The translations under genes were made by a program, and so were the position numbers. Positions 51,473 through 59,514 of a DNA stretch of 64,000 nt are shown piece after piece (the stretch's first letter is position 1; the number at the start of each line of letters is the position of its first letter). This stretch comes from JAMLHH01 sp037189845 (lineage in GTDB: Bacteria > Bacteroidota > Bacteroidia > Chitinophagales > JADIYW01), in NCBI GenBank assembly GCA_037189845.1, contig JBBCIS010000006.1, positions 62,001-126,000 of the forward strand, given 5' to 3'. Under the pieces are notes generated by a model. The model was not told the DNA's origin and did not search any database. It was given only the letters and a program-made list of their open reading frames with translations.

Positions 51473-52396
51473 ATGTCGTTTTTAAAGTGGCTAAAACCTC
51501 TGAAATTAAAAGCAAACAATGAGCATGTTTTGAAAAAATATGATGCTGTTTTTTTTCGTGATCAATCCCTGCAAAATGAAATCAGGAAGTATGGTTATGC
51601 TGTAAGAGACTTGTTGGATATAGATTCAATTCTGGCACTGCACGAATCTTTTAAAGAAATTCAGCATCATCCGGAGTATAAGGTGGATGGGCTTTTTTGG
51701 AGCAGCGGAAGATCTTCAAGTACAGAAATCAGAAATCTTGCAAAGTCAAGCATAGATCAATACATCAGGCCAGAACTCAACAAGTATTTCCACCAGGATG
51801 TCGTAGAGCTAATTGGAGGAGTATTTGTAGCAAAGCCACCATCCAAAGAAAGTGCCTTAAGTCCACACCAGGATAGTTCCCATGTAAATGAAGATGAGTT
51901 TATGTCTGTTTATGCGTGGTGTGCATTGTCCGATACCAATCTTCAAAATGGAGCTGTTTATGTATTGCCAGGCAGTCATTTGTTCGGAAATATACATCGT
52001 TCATTGAATATTCCGTGGCAATTTGAACCTTACAAAGAAATGATGTGGAAATATTGTATTCCTTTACCTATGAAAGCAGGTCAGGTTTTATTTTTTGATA
52101 GTGCTACTATTCATTGCTCTCCCCCTAATCTTAGCAATGAACTTAGATTAGGCGCAAATTTCTTTGTACAACCCAAACAAGCCCCATTTACCCACTACTT
52201 CAGAGATGAAAGTACACCAGAAGGTGAAGTGGAAAAATACCATGTAAGTATTGACTTTTACTATAATGAAAATTTTGAAGTCAGACCTCCGGAAAAGTAT
52301 GCTTTCCTGGGGAGAGAAACATATAGGAACCTGAAACTCAATGAACGTAAATTAAATGCGATGTGCAAGGCTGCACTCAATTATGCTAAAAGTTAG
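51473..52396 (+). CDS. PhyH-family dioxygenase, array member 8
   Basis: The longest array member, 307 residues. Site: H132-Q-D134 (SPHQDSSHVNED), H214 (ATIHCSPPNLS) and R225 (NELRLGANF). It has an N-terminal extension (MSFLKWLKPLKLKANNE) that is basic and amphipathic and might bind membrane, and the tryptophan after HxD is serine. Blocks LQNGAVYVLPGSH, KAGQVLFFDS and PKQAPFTHYF are present. It is divergent from member 7, and followed by a 358-base stretch with a gene relic. It is more distant from members 1-6 than these are from one another, judging by the motif surroundings. Confidence 0.87.
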   Translation: MSFLKWLKPLKLKANNEHVLKKYDAVFFRDQSLQNEIRKYGYAVRDLLDIDSILALHESFKEIQHHPEYKVDGLFWSSGRSSSTEIRNLAKSSIDQYIRPELNKYFHQDVVELIGGVFVAKPPSKESALSPHQDSSHVNEDEFMSVYAWCALSDTNLQNGAVYVLPGSHLFGNIHRSLNIPWQFEPYKEMMWKYCIPLPMKAGQVLFFDSATIHCSPPNLSNELRLGANFFVQPKQAPFTHYFRDESTPEGEVEKYHVSIDFYYNENFEVRPPEKYAFLGRETYRNLKLNERKLNAMCKAALNYAKS

Positions 52397-52449
52397 GGAT
52401 TAAATTATTTATGTCATTTCTGAACAAAGGTTTTTATTCCATTAATTGA

Positions 52450-52743
52450 TTAGTCCTGGAAAATAGATACAGGATTAATAATAGATATAGTCCTGATGAT
52501 TTTGATAAAAAAGTTAAAGAGTTGAAAGGGATATTACGCTTTAAAGCTACTTTCATTAATTTTGAGAGACCACTTTGGGAATTTGCTGAGGATTTAGAGG
52601 ATTACTATAAACGTTTTTGTCATTGGAGAGGTAACCCATCTATTCTTGTAGATAAACACTACAACAAAGAGGCTCATGCAATAGTTTCTGATAAGTTTTT
52701 ACAGGAATTTTTGCCACCGCAACAGAATAATATAGACTATTAA
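52450..52743 (+). pseudogene. C-terminal fragment of an SGNH/GDSL-type hydrolase
   Basis: An open frame without a proper start (only TTG at 52522) runs from a TGA at 52447 to a stop at 52743. The end reads SILVDKHYNKEAHAIVSDKF, matching the last SGNH block (DxHxNxxGHxxxA), compare PLDGHWNQHTSDSF in the SGNH protein at 39180. The part before it (RPLWEFAEDLEDYYKRF) is helical. The serine-containing N-terminal part is missing, so I read it as the remnant of a deleted acyltransferase or esterase gene. It fills most of the 358-base gap between array members 8 and 9. Confidence 0.4.
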
Positions 52744-52754
52744 AGCTCAGTATG

Positions 52755-53582
52755 CTACGATCTGATCACAGATAGAAGCTCCTTTTCGTTTATTTTCCTC
52801 AGTGATATTTCTTGCCTGCCAATTATAGAGTATCCCTCTGGGATTTCTTTCATATTGAATTGCATAAAAAATAATGGATCTACCTTATATATCCTTACGC
52901 TGTTTTCTTGAGGAGATTTGTAGTAATGTATAGCATCTGCATCTGATGGTGTCATAATTAATTGTACTGCTGTCCGGACGACGCTGGTTTTGTTTTCTGA
53001 TGACCAATGCAGAATGCCATCATCAATTATTGCTGCCTGCCCGGCTTTTAATTCAAAAGGCTGGAGATATTTTTTCTTCAAGACTTCATTTAATTCATCA
53101 AAAACCCAGGGTAAAGACGGACTTCTGTGCTTGCATAGTGTTTTATGAGTTCCCTTTACTACTTCCAGTGTTCCATTCGCTCTGCTAACGTCTACTAAGG
53201 GGATCCAAACTGACACAGATGTATATTTGTCTTCATCTACAAATGTCCAGTTTTGGTGTACCGGAACTTCTCCTTTGCCAGGTTCTTTATCAAAAATATT
53301 TATAATAAGCGGTTTGTAATTGAAAAGATGCTTATCTACCAGAGGTTGGAAAAAGTCAGTCAGGGCTTTGAATACCTTTTGCTTAAAAGCCAGATTATTA
53401 TTGAAAAAACTTAGCTTATAAGAAGAATTCTCCTCTACGGAAGAGTCTAAGTGACCTCTGTTTAATTCTTTTATAAGCGAATGTAATTCTTCTAATTTGT
53501 CCTTAGAGAGTAAGTCTATAGTGACGAAGCCATCTCTGTGAAAATTAGTTTCTGCTGCTTCATTATTCAAAACACGTCTCAT
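52755..53582 (-). CDS. PhyH-family protein, array member 9, with HxN in place of HxD
   Basis: A 275-residue member on the minus strand. The iron motif reads H109-Q-N111 in VPVHQNWTFVDED (bases 53250-53258), so the aspartate ligand is asparagine. The distal H192 (DGILHWSSEN) and R203 (SVVRTAV) are kept, as are DGFVTIDLLSKDKL, FDKEPGKG, RANGTLEVVKGTH, KAGQAAIID and PSDADAIHYY. Asparagine can bind iron only weakly, so the protein may have low or altered activity, or may be a non-catalytic partner. It is the last gene of a minus-strand run with member 10, 8 bases downstream of it. Confidence 0.85.
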   Translation of the reverse strand: MRRVLNNEAAETNFHRDGFVTIDLLSKDKLEELHSLIKELNRGHLDSSVEENSSYKLSFFNNNLAFKQKVFKALTDFFQPLVDKHLFNYKPLIINIFDKEPGKGEVPVHQNWTFVDEDKYTSVSVWIPLVDVSRANGTLEVVKGTHKTLCKHRSPSLPWVFDELNEVLKKKYLQPFELKAGQAAIIDDGILHWSSENKTSVVRTAVQLIMTPSDADAIHYYKSPQENSVRIYKVDPLFFMQFNMKEIPEGYSIIGRQEISLRKINEKELLSVIRS

Positions 53583-53590
53583 TAGTATAT

Positions 53591-54490
53591 TTATTTACTC
53601 AAAAATAACTTTTTCCACCACGAAACCTTGTGTTGAATATCACAACTCATTGTTTTCTCTAAGATGTCTTTAGAATAAGTAGGCTGTCGGTGCTTAAATT
53701 TCTTCAAAAGATTAGCTTTCAACCGGGGCCTTTTTCCAATGTTGTAATGAAAATAGAAATTATCTTCCACTTCATACATTTCGACCTCATCATTTTCTTC
53801 GGGCTTGTAGTAATGGATAATCGGAGCATTTTCCGGAACAATAATCGCTGTTACTGCGAGTCTGGCCGTTGTCGATATGTTAGGCGGTGAAAAATGTAAT
53901 ACCCGATGTTGCCAAATTACAGATTCTCCTTTTTTTAGAAATAAAGGTTTTCCAAATGTATTCTCAATATAGCTGTGATTGTCATAAAACGGACAAAAAA
54001 TCCCTGGTCCTCTTACATTATTTTCAAATAAATGACTTCCTGGGATCATATGCAATGCTCCGTTTTGCTCTGTTAAATCATGAAGAGGGAACCATATTGC
54101 AAAGGAGTCATATAGAGATTCATCTACATAAGACCAGTCCTGGTGTAGTTTCATAACGCTGTCTTTTCCAGGCTCCTTTATCATAAAATTGCCATAAAGC
54201 AGCCGATAGCCTGGCATTAATGTTTTTAATGTTTTTTCCAGCTTCTGGCAAATAAATACACTGATTTCTTCCTTTATAGCAGCGTCATTCCACATTAATG
54301 TGGGATGGAAGCCGGTTTTGTATGGATTAGAAAGTTTTTCGTAGTAGCATTTTAATTCTTGAACAGTATTATCATCGATGTCCACTCCCTTTACAAATCC
54401 TTTTTGTACTATACTTGTTTCTGATGTTATCGCCTGAAATTCAAGTGCCATTGTGAAATCTAAGATACTGCACAATAAAGAGTCTTTCAA
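53591..54490 (-). CDS. PhyH-family dioxygenase, array member 10
   Basis: A 299-residue member with full site: H116-Q-D118 (MKLHQDWSYVDES), H199 (HRVLHFSPPNIS) and R210 (TTARLAV). It has extra residues at the N-terminus, so the true start may be internal (ATG giving MALEFQAITS). Blocks QKGFVKGVD, FMIKEPGKDS, EQNGALHMIPGSH, KKGESVIWQH and PENAPIIHYY are present. HQDW-S/T-x-VDES is identical in pattern to members 1, 2 and 4. Its start overlaps the end of the GT32-like gene by 4 bases, linking the oxygenases to a glycosyltransferase and the UbiA enzyme in one minus-strand operon (56527 to 52755). Confidence 0.87.
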   Translation of the reverse strand: MKDSLLCSILDFTMALEFQAITSETSIVQKGFVKGVDIDDNTVQELKCYYEKLSNPYKTGFHPTLMWNDAAIKEEISVFICQKLEKTLKTLMPGYRLLYGNFMIKEPGKDSVMKLHQDWSYVDESLYDSFAIWFPLHDLTEQNGALHMIPGSHLFENNVRGPGIFCPFYDNHSYIENTFGKPLFLKKGESVIWQHRVLHFSPPNISTTARLAVTAIIVPENAPIIHYYKPEENDEVEMYEVEDNFYFHYNIGKRPRLKANLLKKFKHRQPTYSKDILEKTMSCDIQHKVSWWKKLFLSK

Positions 54491-55443
54491 CTTTTAGATG
54501 GAAAGATTTTTGACCATTTCCCCCTCCATAGCTTTCCTATGTCAAATCTCGGCTTTATCCTGAGAAAATAGAAATCTGAAATTAAATAGAAAAAATTGTA
54601 CCCGAGATAATACATGCTGGAAAGAAAAGTTTCTCTTTTAAAATGAATCAGTGCATAGTAAAATCTACCTGTGAAATACGTATATCTGAGTTTTTGTATT
54701 CCTGAAGAAATTTCTTGTCCAAGCTGATACTTATTCAGTAAATGACCTAACAGGCTTTCCTTGATATAAACATCTTTAGGTATTCCGATTCTGCGGAATT
54801 CTTCATTCATCCAGTGTATTGCCTGCCAGTCCTGAGGATATTGTCTACCAGTGAGCAACTGACTGACTATGGGCCAGCTGTCCTCATTGGTAAATGAATA
54901 AATATATTCGCTGAGCTGCTCTTCTTTTATATGTTGATTGAGGATGTTGATGGGCAACATCCAGTCTTTATTGTCAGCATGTACTGATGCTGCAGCTTGC
55001 TCGTAACATCTGAGCATTAGTGAAGTACCCCGTGGGACATGCATAATGTTGCCTACTACAAAATCATCCTTTTGCTTACTCTTTCTGAAAACATAGTCCG
55101 TTTGAAAATTAAATCTTTTCAAACATGTTACATCCATATCTACCCACCAACCTCCGTGAAGATAAAGTAATCTGTATCTGAAAATATCAGAAAAACCGGC
55201 AAAACTCCCTTTTCCATGTCCAAACTGGTTACTCTCCTTATAGCTGAATACATCTGCTTCAGGTATTATTTCCCGTGCATCCCGAATCAATAATTTGGGT
55301 ATTTCGTTATAAAGCTCAGGCAGATCATAAGTCCAAAGGTGAAAATCATAACCTTGTTCTATAAAGGAATATACCGTAAGTTGTTCCAAAGGAGATAATG
55401 CACCTTTGATCCATAATCCGTGTACCTGATTAGCTATGCTCAT
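54487..55443 (-). CDS. GT32-like glycosyltransferase with DXD motif
   Basis: A 318-residue enzyme of the family of glycosyltransferases with DXD sugar-binding region (Och1/capsular mannosyl type). It starts IANQVHGLWIKGALSPLE, has GKGSFAGFSDIFRYRLLYLH and then the donor and metal site HGGWWVDMDVTCLKRF with DMD. The last 41 residues (beginning YYLGYNFF and containing RFDIGKLW) are not part of the usual GT32 fold and are homologous to the tail of the UbiA protein encoded just upstream. It overlaps PhyH member 10 by 4 bases and UbiA by 14 bases. The sugar transferred is unknown. Confidence 0.82.
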   Translation of the reverse strand: MSIANQVHGLWIKGALSPLEQLTVYSFIEQGYDFHLWTYDLPELYNEIPKLLIRDAREIIPEADVFSYKESNQFGHGKGSFAGFSDIFRYRLLYLHGGWWVDMDVTCLKRFNFQTDYVFRKSKQKDDFVVGNIMHVPRGTSLMLRCYEQAAASVHADNKDWMLPINILNQHIKEEQLSEYIYSFTNEDSWPIVSQLLTGRQYPQDWQAIHWMNEEFRRIGIPKDVYIKESLLGHLLNKYQLGQEISSGIQKLRYTYFTGRFYYALIHFKRETFLSSMYYLGYNFFYLISDFYFLRIKPRFDIGKLWRGKWSKIFPSKS

Positions 55444-56527
55444 TATTCCCTGTTAGTCTTTTCCACCATTTTCCTATATCGAAATGCGGTTTAGTGTGTA
55501 TGAAATACAAATCTGAGATAAAGTAAAAGAATTTATATCCCAGATAATATATGTTGAGCAATAAAAGATAAATTTCATGAATTATTCTACTGATGCCCGG
55601 GAAAAGGATAAGCATTACTAAATACCCTGCCAGAAAACCTCGCCATTCCCAAATTCCAAATGTGCCTGCTACCATTGCAACCGGTAACCAAACTTCATAT
55701 ACAGTGTTTATTTCTGATAACCACTTCTTCTTATCTGATATATCACCGGAGCTATAAAACCGATAATAATTTCTCTTTACTAGTAAAATTAAAACTCCCG
55801 TTATCACAATATAAAATGAATACGCAGAGACGGGAAACAGCAAGCAGAGTAAACATGAAATTTCTAGAAAAAATAATAAACTCTGAGCCAATGTCATGCG
55901 ATGGTTGTCAGTAAGATGTGCTAAGGTCTTCTGACCGGCGAGATGATCCAGTTTCTGATCCTTATCTACATGATAAATGATATTTCTTAAACCCCTGAAA
56001 ATCCCAAACCCTAAAGTTAATAGCGCAATCGTCCAATTGAGATTTGCTTCAGCATACAGCAAGCATATAAAATAAAATATCGTACCGCTGTATAAGCTGT
56101 CCAGGATAACTGCGGCTATAGGAAATCTTTTTAACCTTACAGGAGGACAACTATATAGAATAAACAAGATAATCTGTATCGAAAAAAGGACTAGTATATA
56201 TGTGTATTCCCAAAACAGAACAGTAGATATGGCTGTAAAAAATATGATCAATCTGAAAATCAGAGAGGCCTTGGAGGTAGAAAATGTTGCTACAATATTA
56301 TTCTTCCCTGCCCTTATGTCATCCTGAATATCAGTAAGTTCATTTAGATAAAATCCAAAAGCAGCAGTGGTCGCTGATAAAAACAGTATAGAAAAACTAT
56401 TGAGCACAGAATCAATATCAATAGGATAATCGGAATAATGTAAACCGATCAGATAAAACGATATTACTGGAATAATGATCGCATTCCACCAATCCTTAAT
56501 TCTGATAGCTAAAAGTAATTGCTTCAT
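55430..56527 (-). CDS. UbiA-family prenyltransferase
   Basis: A 365-residue membrane protein with about nine helices. The first aspartate motif is NELTDIQDD (NxxxDxxxD) and the second VDKDQKLDHLAGQKT (DxxxD with the following G-x-K-T), both needed for the Mg-diphosphate of the prenyl donor. Members attach prenyl groups to aromatic acceptors; a related branch, decaprenyl-phosphate phosphoribosyltransferase, makes polyprenyl-phosphate-linked pentoses for cell-wall glycans, which would fit this locus. The last 39 residues form an extra tail (YYLGYKFF... FDIGKWW) shared with the GT32-like protein. The gene is the first of the minus-strand operon and overlaps the GT32-like gene by 14 bases. Confidence 0.85.
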   Translation of the reverse strand: MKQLLLAIRIKDWWNAIIIPVISFYLIGLHYSDYPIDIDSVLNSFSILFLSATTAAFGFYLNELTDIQDDIRAGKNNIVATFSTSKASLIFRLIIFFTAISTVLFWEYTYILVLFSIQIILFILYSCPPVRLKRFPIAAVILDSLYSGTIFYFICLLYAEANLNWTIALLTLGFGIFRGLRNIIYHVDKDQKLDHLAGQKTLAHLTDNHRMTLAQSLLFFLEISCLLCLLFPVSAYSFYIVITGVLILLVKRNYYRFYSSGDISDKKKWLSEINTVYEVWLPVAMVAGTFGIWEWRGFLAGYLVMLILFPGISRIIHEIYLLLLNIYYLGYKFFYFISDLYFIHTKPHFDIGKWWKRLTGNNEHS

Positions 56528-56598
56528 CCCGATGAAGTGACTAAGATACTTGATATGCTCCTTTTTTGACTAAATATTACCTTGTAATTTGAAAAGCA

Positions 56599-56606
56599 TA
56601 TCTTTG
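56599..56606 (+). promoter_or_regulatory. Candidate Bacteroidota -7 element before the GT4 gene
   Basis: TATCTTTG, a perfect TAnnTTTG match. It lies inside the longest reading of the GT4 gene (TTG at 56589), which argues for the internal TTG at 56655 as the true start. Confidence 0.4.
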
Positions 56607-56654
56607 GATAAAGATTGTGATTTTATAAAGAAATTCACGTATAAAATTTTTCAT

Positions 56655-57842
56655 TTGTCATACCTGCCTAAAATATTGATTATCAATTATGAGTATCCGC
56701 CGTTAGGTGGGGGAGCAGGTATTGTCACCAAACACCTGGCGGAAAGGTTGGCATCAAGAGGCTATCAGGTACACATAGTAACAACCTGGTTTTCCGGCGA
56801 ACCGGAATTTAGCTCAGATGGAAATCTGACCGTTGTACGACTTAAATCCAGAAGAGAAGTTACTTATAAATCAAATCCTATAGAAATGCTGTCCTGGGCT
56901 AGACACGCATTGAAATATTTTAAACAGCTGCCGGAGGAAAAGTTGTTTGATGCCTGTCTGGCAAATTTTACAATGCCCGGAGGTTTAGTTGCTAAATATG
57001 TTAAAAAGAGATGGAATATTCCCTTTGCAATACTGAGCCATGGGCATGATATTCCGTGGTTCGCACCAAAACAGATGCTGCCCTGGCATATAATGGCCTA
57101 TCCGTGGATAAGGGATGTGATGCGATGTTCTTCAAAAAATATAGTGCTCACGAATGATTTGAAATCAATAGCAGATAAATTTGTAGGTACACAAGAAGCG
57201 AAAAAGAATATCGTGATACCCAATGGAATGCTAATGGATCAATATAAATCCGGATTTGATAGTAGTAAACGGGTTATCCAGATCTTGTTTGTTGGCAGAT
57301 TGGTAGAGCAAAAAGATCCGGTTACTTTTATTAAAGCCTGTAAAGCGATAAATGATCTCAGAATACCGGTACATTATACGATGATAGGAGATGGGCCGTT
57401 AAAGTCTCAGGTAGAAAAGCTGGCAATGGCGATGAATATCCGAAATATAGAGATCATGGGTCAGGTAAGTCATTATGACGTATTGAAAGCGTATGAGAAA
57501 ACTGATATTTTGATTCTGCCAAGCAGAGAGGAAGCAATGTCGTTGGTCATATTAGAATCAATCTCCAGAGGTATTTATGTGATTTCAACTTTGGTGAGTG
57601 GCAATGGTCACTTAATAGAAGAAGGTGTAAACGGTAAGTTTATACCATTTGGGCAACATAAAAAAATTAGTGAAGCAGTTGCCGATTTCTACTACAGTAA
57701 ATTCATGAAAGATTATCAGTATCCTGAAAATTTAATTCAAAAATTGTTTGACAGATACAGTTGGGATAGGGTAGTAGACCAGTATATTGATGTGTTTCAC
57801 ACTATTTCCGGAATAGATAAACCCGTAAATATTCTAACTTAA
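56655..57842 (+). CDS. GT-B fold glycosyltransferase, family 4
   Basis: About 395 residues. The N-terminal domain has ILIINYEYPPLGGGAGIVTK (the glycine-rich acceptor-side loop of GT4) and ILSHGHDIPWFAPKQM. The C-terminal donor domain shows VIPNGMLMDQY, ILFVGRLVEQKDPVTFI, IGDGPLKSQVEKL, and ILPSREEAMSLVILESISRG, the E-x7-E motif holding the nucleotide sugar. There is no ATG start: TTG at 56589 or 56655 are the options, and a TATCTTTG element at 56599 favours 56655. It is convergent with the DUF4184 gene, their stops overlapping by 4 bases. Probably acts in the cytoplasm on the growing glycan. Confidence 0.85.
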   Translation: MSYLPKILIINYEYPPLGGGAGIVTKHLAERLASRGYQVHIVTTWFSGEPEFSSDGNLTVVRLKSRREVTYKSNPIEMLSWARHALKYFKQLPEEKLFDACLANFTMPGGLVAKYVKKRWNIPFAILSHGHDIPWFAPKQMLPWHIMAYPWIRDVMRCSSKNIVLTNDLKSIADKFVGTQEAKKNIVIPNGMLMDQYKSGFDSSKRVIQILFVGRLVEQKDPVTFIKACKAINDLRIPVHYTMIGDGPLKSQVEKLAMAMNIRNIEIMGQVSHYDVLKAYEKTDILILPSREEAMSLVILESISRGIYVISTLVSGNGHLIEEGVNGKFIPFGQHKKISEAVADFYYSKFMKDYQYPENLIQKLFDRYSWDRVVDQYIDVFHTISGIDKPVNILT

Positions 57843-59368
57843 TCGGTTATTGCAATTTGCTGTAGATTCTTTTCTGTTACTTCGCTGGATACAATTCGGT
57901 TATTCTGTGTAAGTACCAGCATAAAAAGAAGCTGAGCTGCGCTAAAAGTAGCATATAGCAAGCTAAACTGAAGTGAGATATAGATGGTCGCAATAAAAGG
58001 AATTCCTAAAATAAAGAAAATAAAGTCATCTATTTCCTGATTCATTCTTTTTGAAGTGAATTGTAAAAGTATAATAAAACATAGCAAACCTAAAGCCAAT
58101 ATACCGAGCTGAATTTTTACAGATAAAATAATCACACAGGTCAACAATTTCGATGTCAGTGAAAGAACCTTATTTAAACGGACGGTAAAAATAGTGCTTT
58201 CGGAAAATCTATAGCACAATGCCATTATATAAATCACTATAATTCCGGCACCTAGTCCTTTGTTAGAAGCATAGTAAGCCAAAGTGATAATACTACCTAT
58301 TATTAAACCATTGATAATAATTAAAAGCTGTGGTCCTAAATGATTTCTGAAAAGTGTGAAAACTAAAAGCAAAATAAAATTGAAGAGAAGAAGATAAGTG
58401 AAATAGCCTGTAAACGGATGTATCAGAATTAATATCATATTTGCGAGCAGCAATACTATGATTTTCCAGTCAATTCTTATTGAATGGAGAATAACTAATG
58501 CAATAAATGAAAATGCAGTCACAAATATCCCTTTTAAGATGTATGTCGCAAGATATTCCTTGAACACAAGCCCTAACATATAGATGCTGAAAATATACAA
58601 CATGGGAAAAAGTATGTATCGTCTGGCTTGTATTTTTAGAAAGAGCCAAAGAGCTATGGGTGTCAATAAAAATGAACTCATCAGCCCGCAGGTGATACCT
58701 ATTAACAAACTATCTATTTCCATCCCTTGCTCTACTCCGGCTTTTATGACTTTCATAGAAGTAAAACTCACGCAGATAAAAGTGGCTAAAAAGAGAGAAG
58801 GGAATTTGTGTTTTAGAAGGAAGTGTAAGAAAGAAGATAGTTCTTTTTTGAACATAAATAAAGAAATGCCAGTCAGAGCAAGGCCTAACCCGCTAATGGT
58901 AAGTTGGGGCAAGTATAACAAAATCTTATAAATTCTATCAATTTCAGATAATTCATAACCCAGATTTTCTCCTATTCTCAAGCTTAAAGCTTTAGTATCA
59001 TCAAAATGAGCATATTGATCCAGAAAAAGATGCAAAAGGATTGCAATTCCTATACTGAAAATAATTTTGGGAAGTGAGAGCAGCGCATCTTTTATAACTG
59101 GAAAACTGACGTTTATTTTTCCTTTCCCGGAGAGCGGAATCAGCACATATTCCAGATAATATGTCAGCACAGTTCCAATAGGAATCAATGTGAAAATGAT
59201 ATTTGTAGCACTATATGAAAAAATATGATTTCTTGTTTCTGAGAATCTGTAAATAATATCTAAATCCGGTACGAAACTTCCTATGATCAATGCCGGAATA
59301 CTGAAAAATCTCGGAAACCATCTGGCGAATGGCACTATAAATCCCGGATGTAAAAAGGTATAGGGCAT
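57839..59368 (-). CDS. DUF4184-type integral membrane protein, long form
   Basis: A 509-residue protein with about 13 hydrophobic segments. The start MPYTFLHPGFIVPFARW and SIPALIIGSFVPDLDIIY match the DUF4184 family, with the H-P and P-D-x-D elements that resemble the metal-binding start of LrgA/YdjM-like membrane hydrolases. HLFLDQYAHFDD near residue 115 is the second H/D cluster. The family is usually about 250 residues; here a further 250 residues of hydrophobic segments follow (from about residue 200), perhaps a second domain. The role in the locus is unclear; it could modify a membrane lipid. It stands alone, divergent from the thioredoxin-fold gene. Confidence 0.65.
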   Translation of the reverse strand: MPYTFLHPGFIVPFARWFPRFFSIPALIIGSFVPDLDIIYRFSETRNHIFSYSATNIIFTLIPIGTVLTYYLEYVLIPLSGKGKINVSFPVIKDALLSLPKIIFSIGIAILLHLFLDQYAHFDDTKALSLRIGENLGYELSEIDRIYKILLYLPQLTISGLGLALTGISLFMFKKELSSFLHFLLKHKFPSLFLATFICVSFTSMKVIKAGVEQGMEIDSLLIGITCGLMSSFLLTPIALWLFLKIQARRYILFPMLYIFSIYMLGLVFKEYLATYILKGIFVTAFSFIALVILHSIRIDWKIIVLLLANMILILIHPFTGYFTYLLLFNFILLLVFTLFRNHLGPQLLIIINGLIIGSIITLAYYASNKGLGAGIIVIYIMALCYRFSESTIFTVRLNKVLSLTSKLLTCVIILSVKIQLGILALGLLCFIILLQFTSKRMNQEIDDFIFFILGIPFIATIYISLQFSLLYATFSAAQLLFMLVLTQNNRIVSSEVTEKNLQQIAITD

Positions 59369-59514
59369 TATCCTTTGATTTTCTTTAGATTGTTTTGCGT
59401 GAGATCTGCAAATTTGAAAATTGAATGATAAATATGTTAATTTACTTTCTAAAATAACAGAGATATTTATTTTAATCAGGAATTTGACTTATTGTGATAT
59501 TTAAAATTAAATAA

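Noticed and set aside
53887..54156. 89-codon plus-strand frame
   Set aside because: Antisense shadow of PhyH array member 10.
43450..54490. Array copies as recent tandem duplication or an assembly artefact
   Set aside because: The paralogs differ along their whole length and the DNA is not visibly repeated, so this is an old family expansion rather than a collapsed or duplicated assembly.
58584..58931. 115-codon plus-strand frame
   Set aside because: Antisense to the DUF4184 membrane protein, which has family motifs and a continuous frame.
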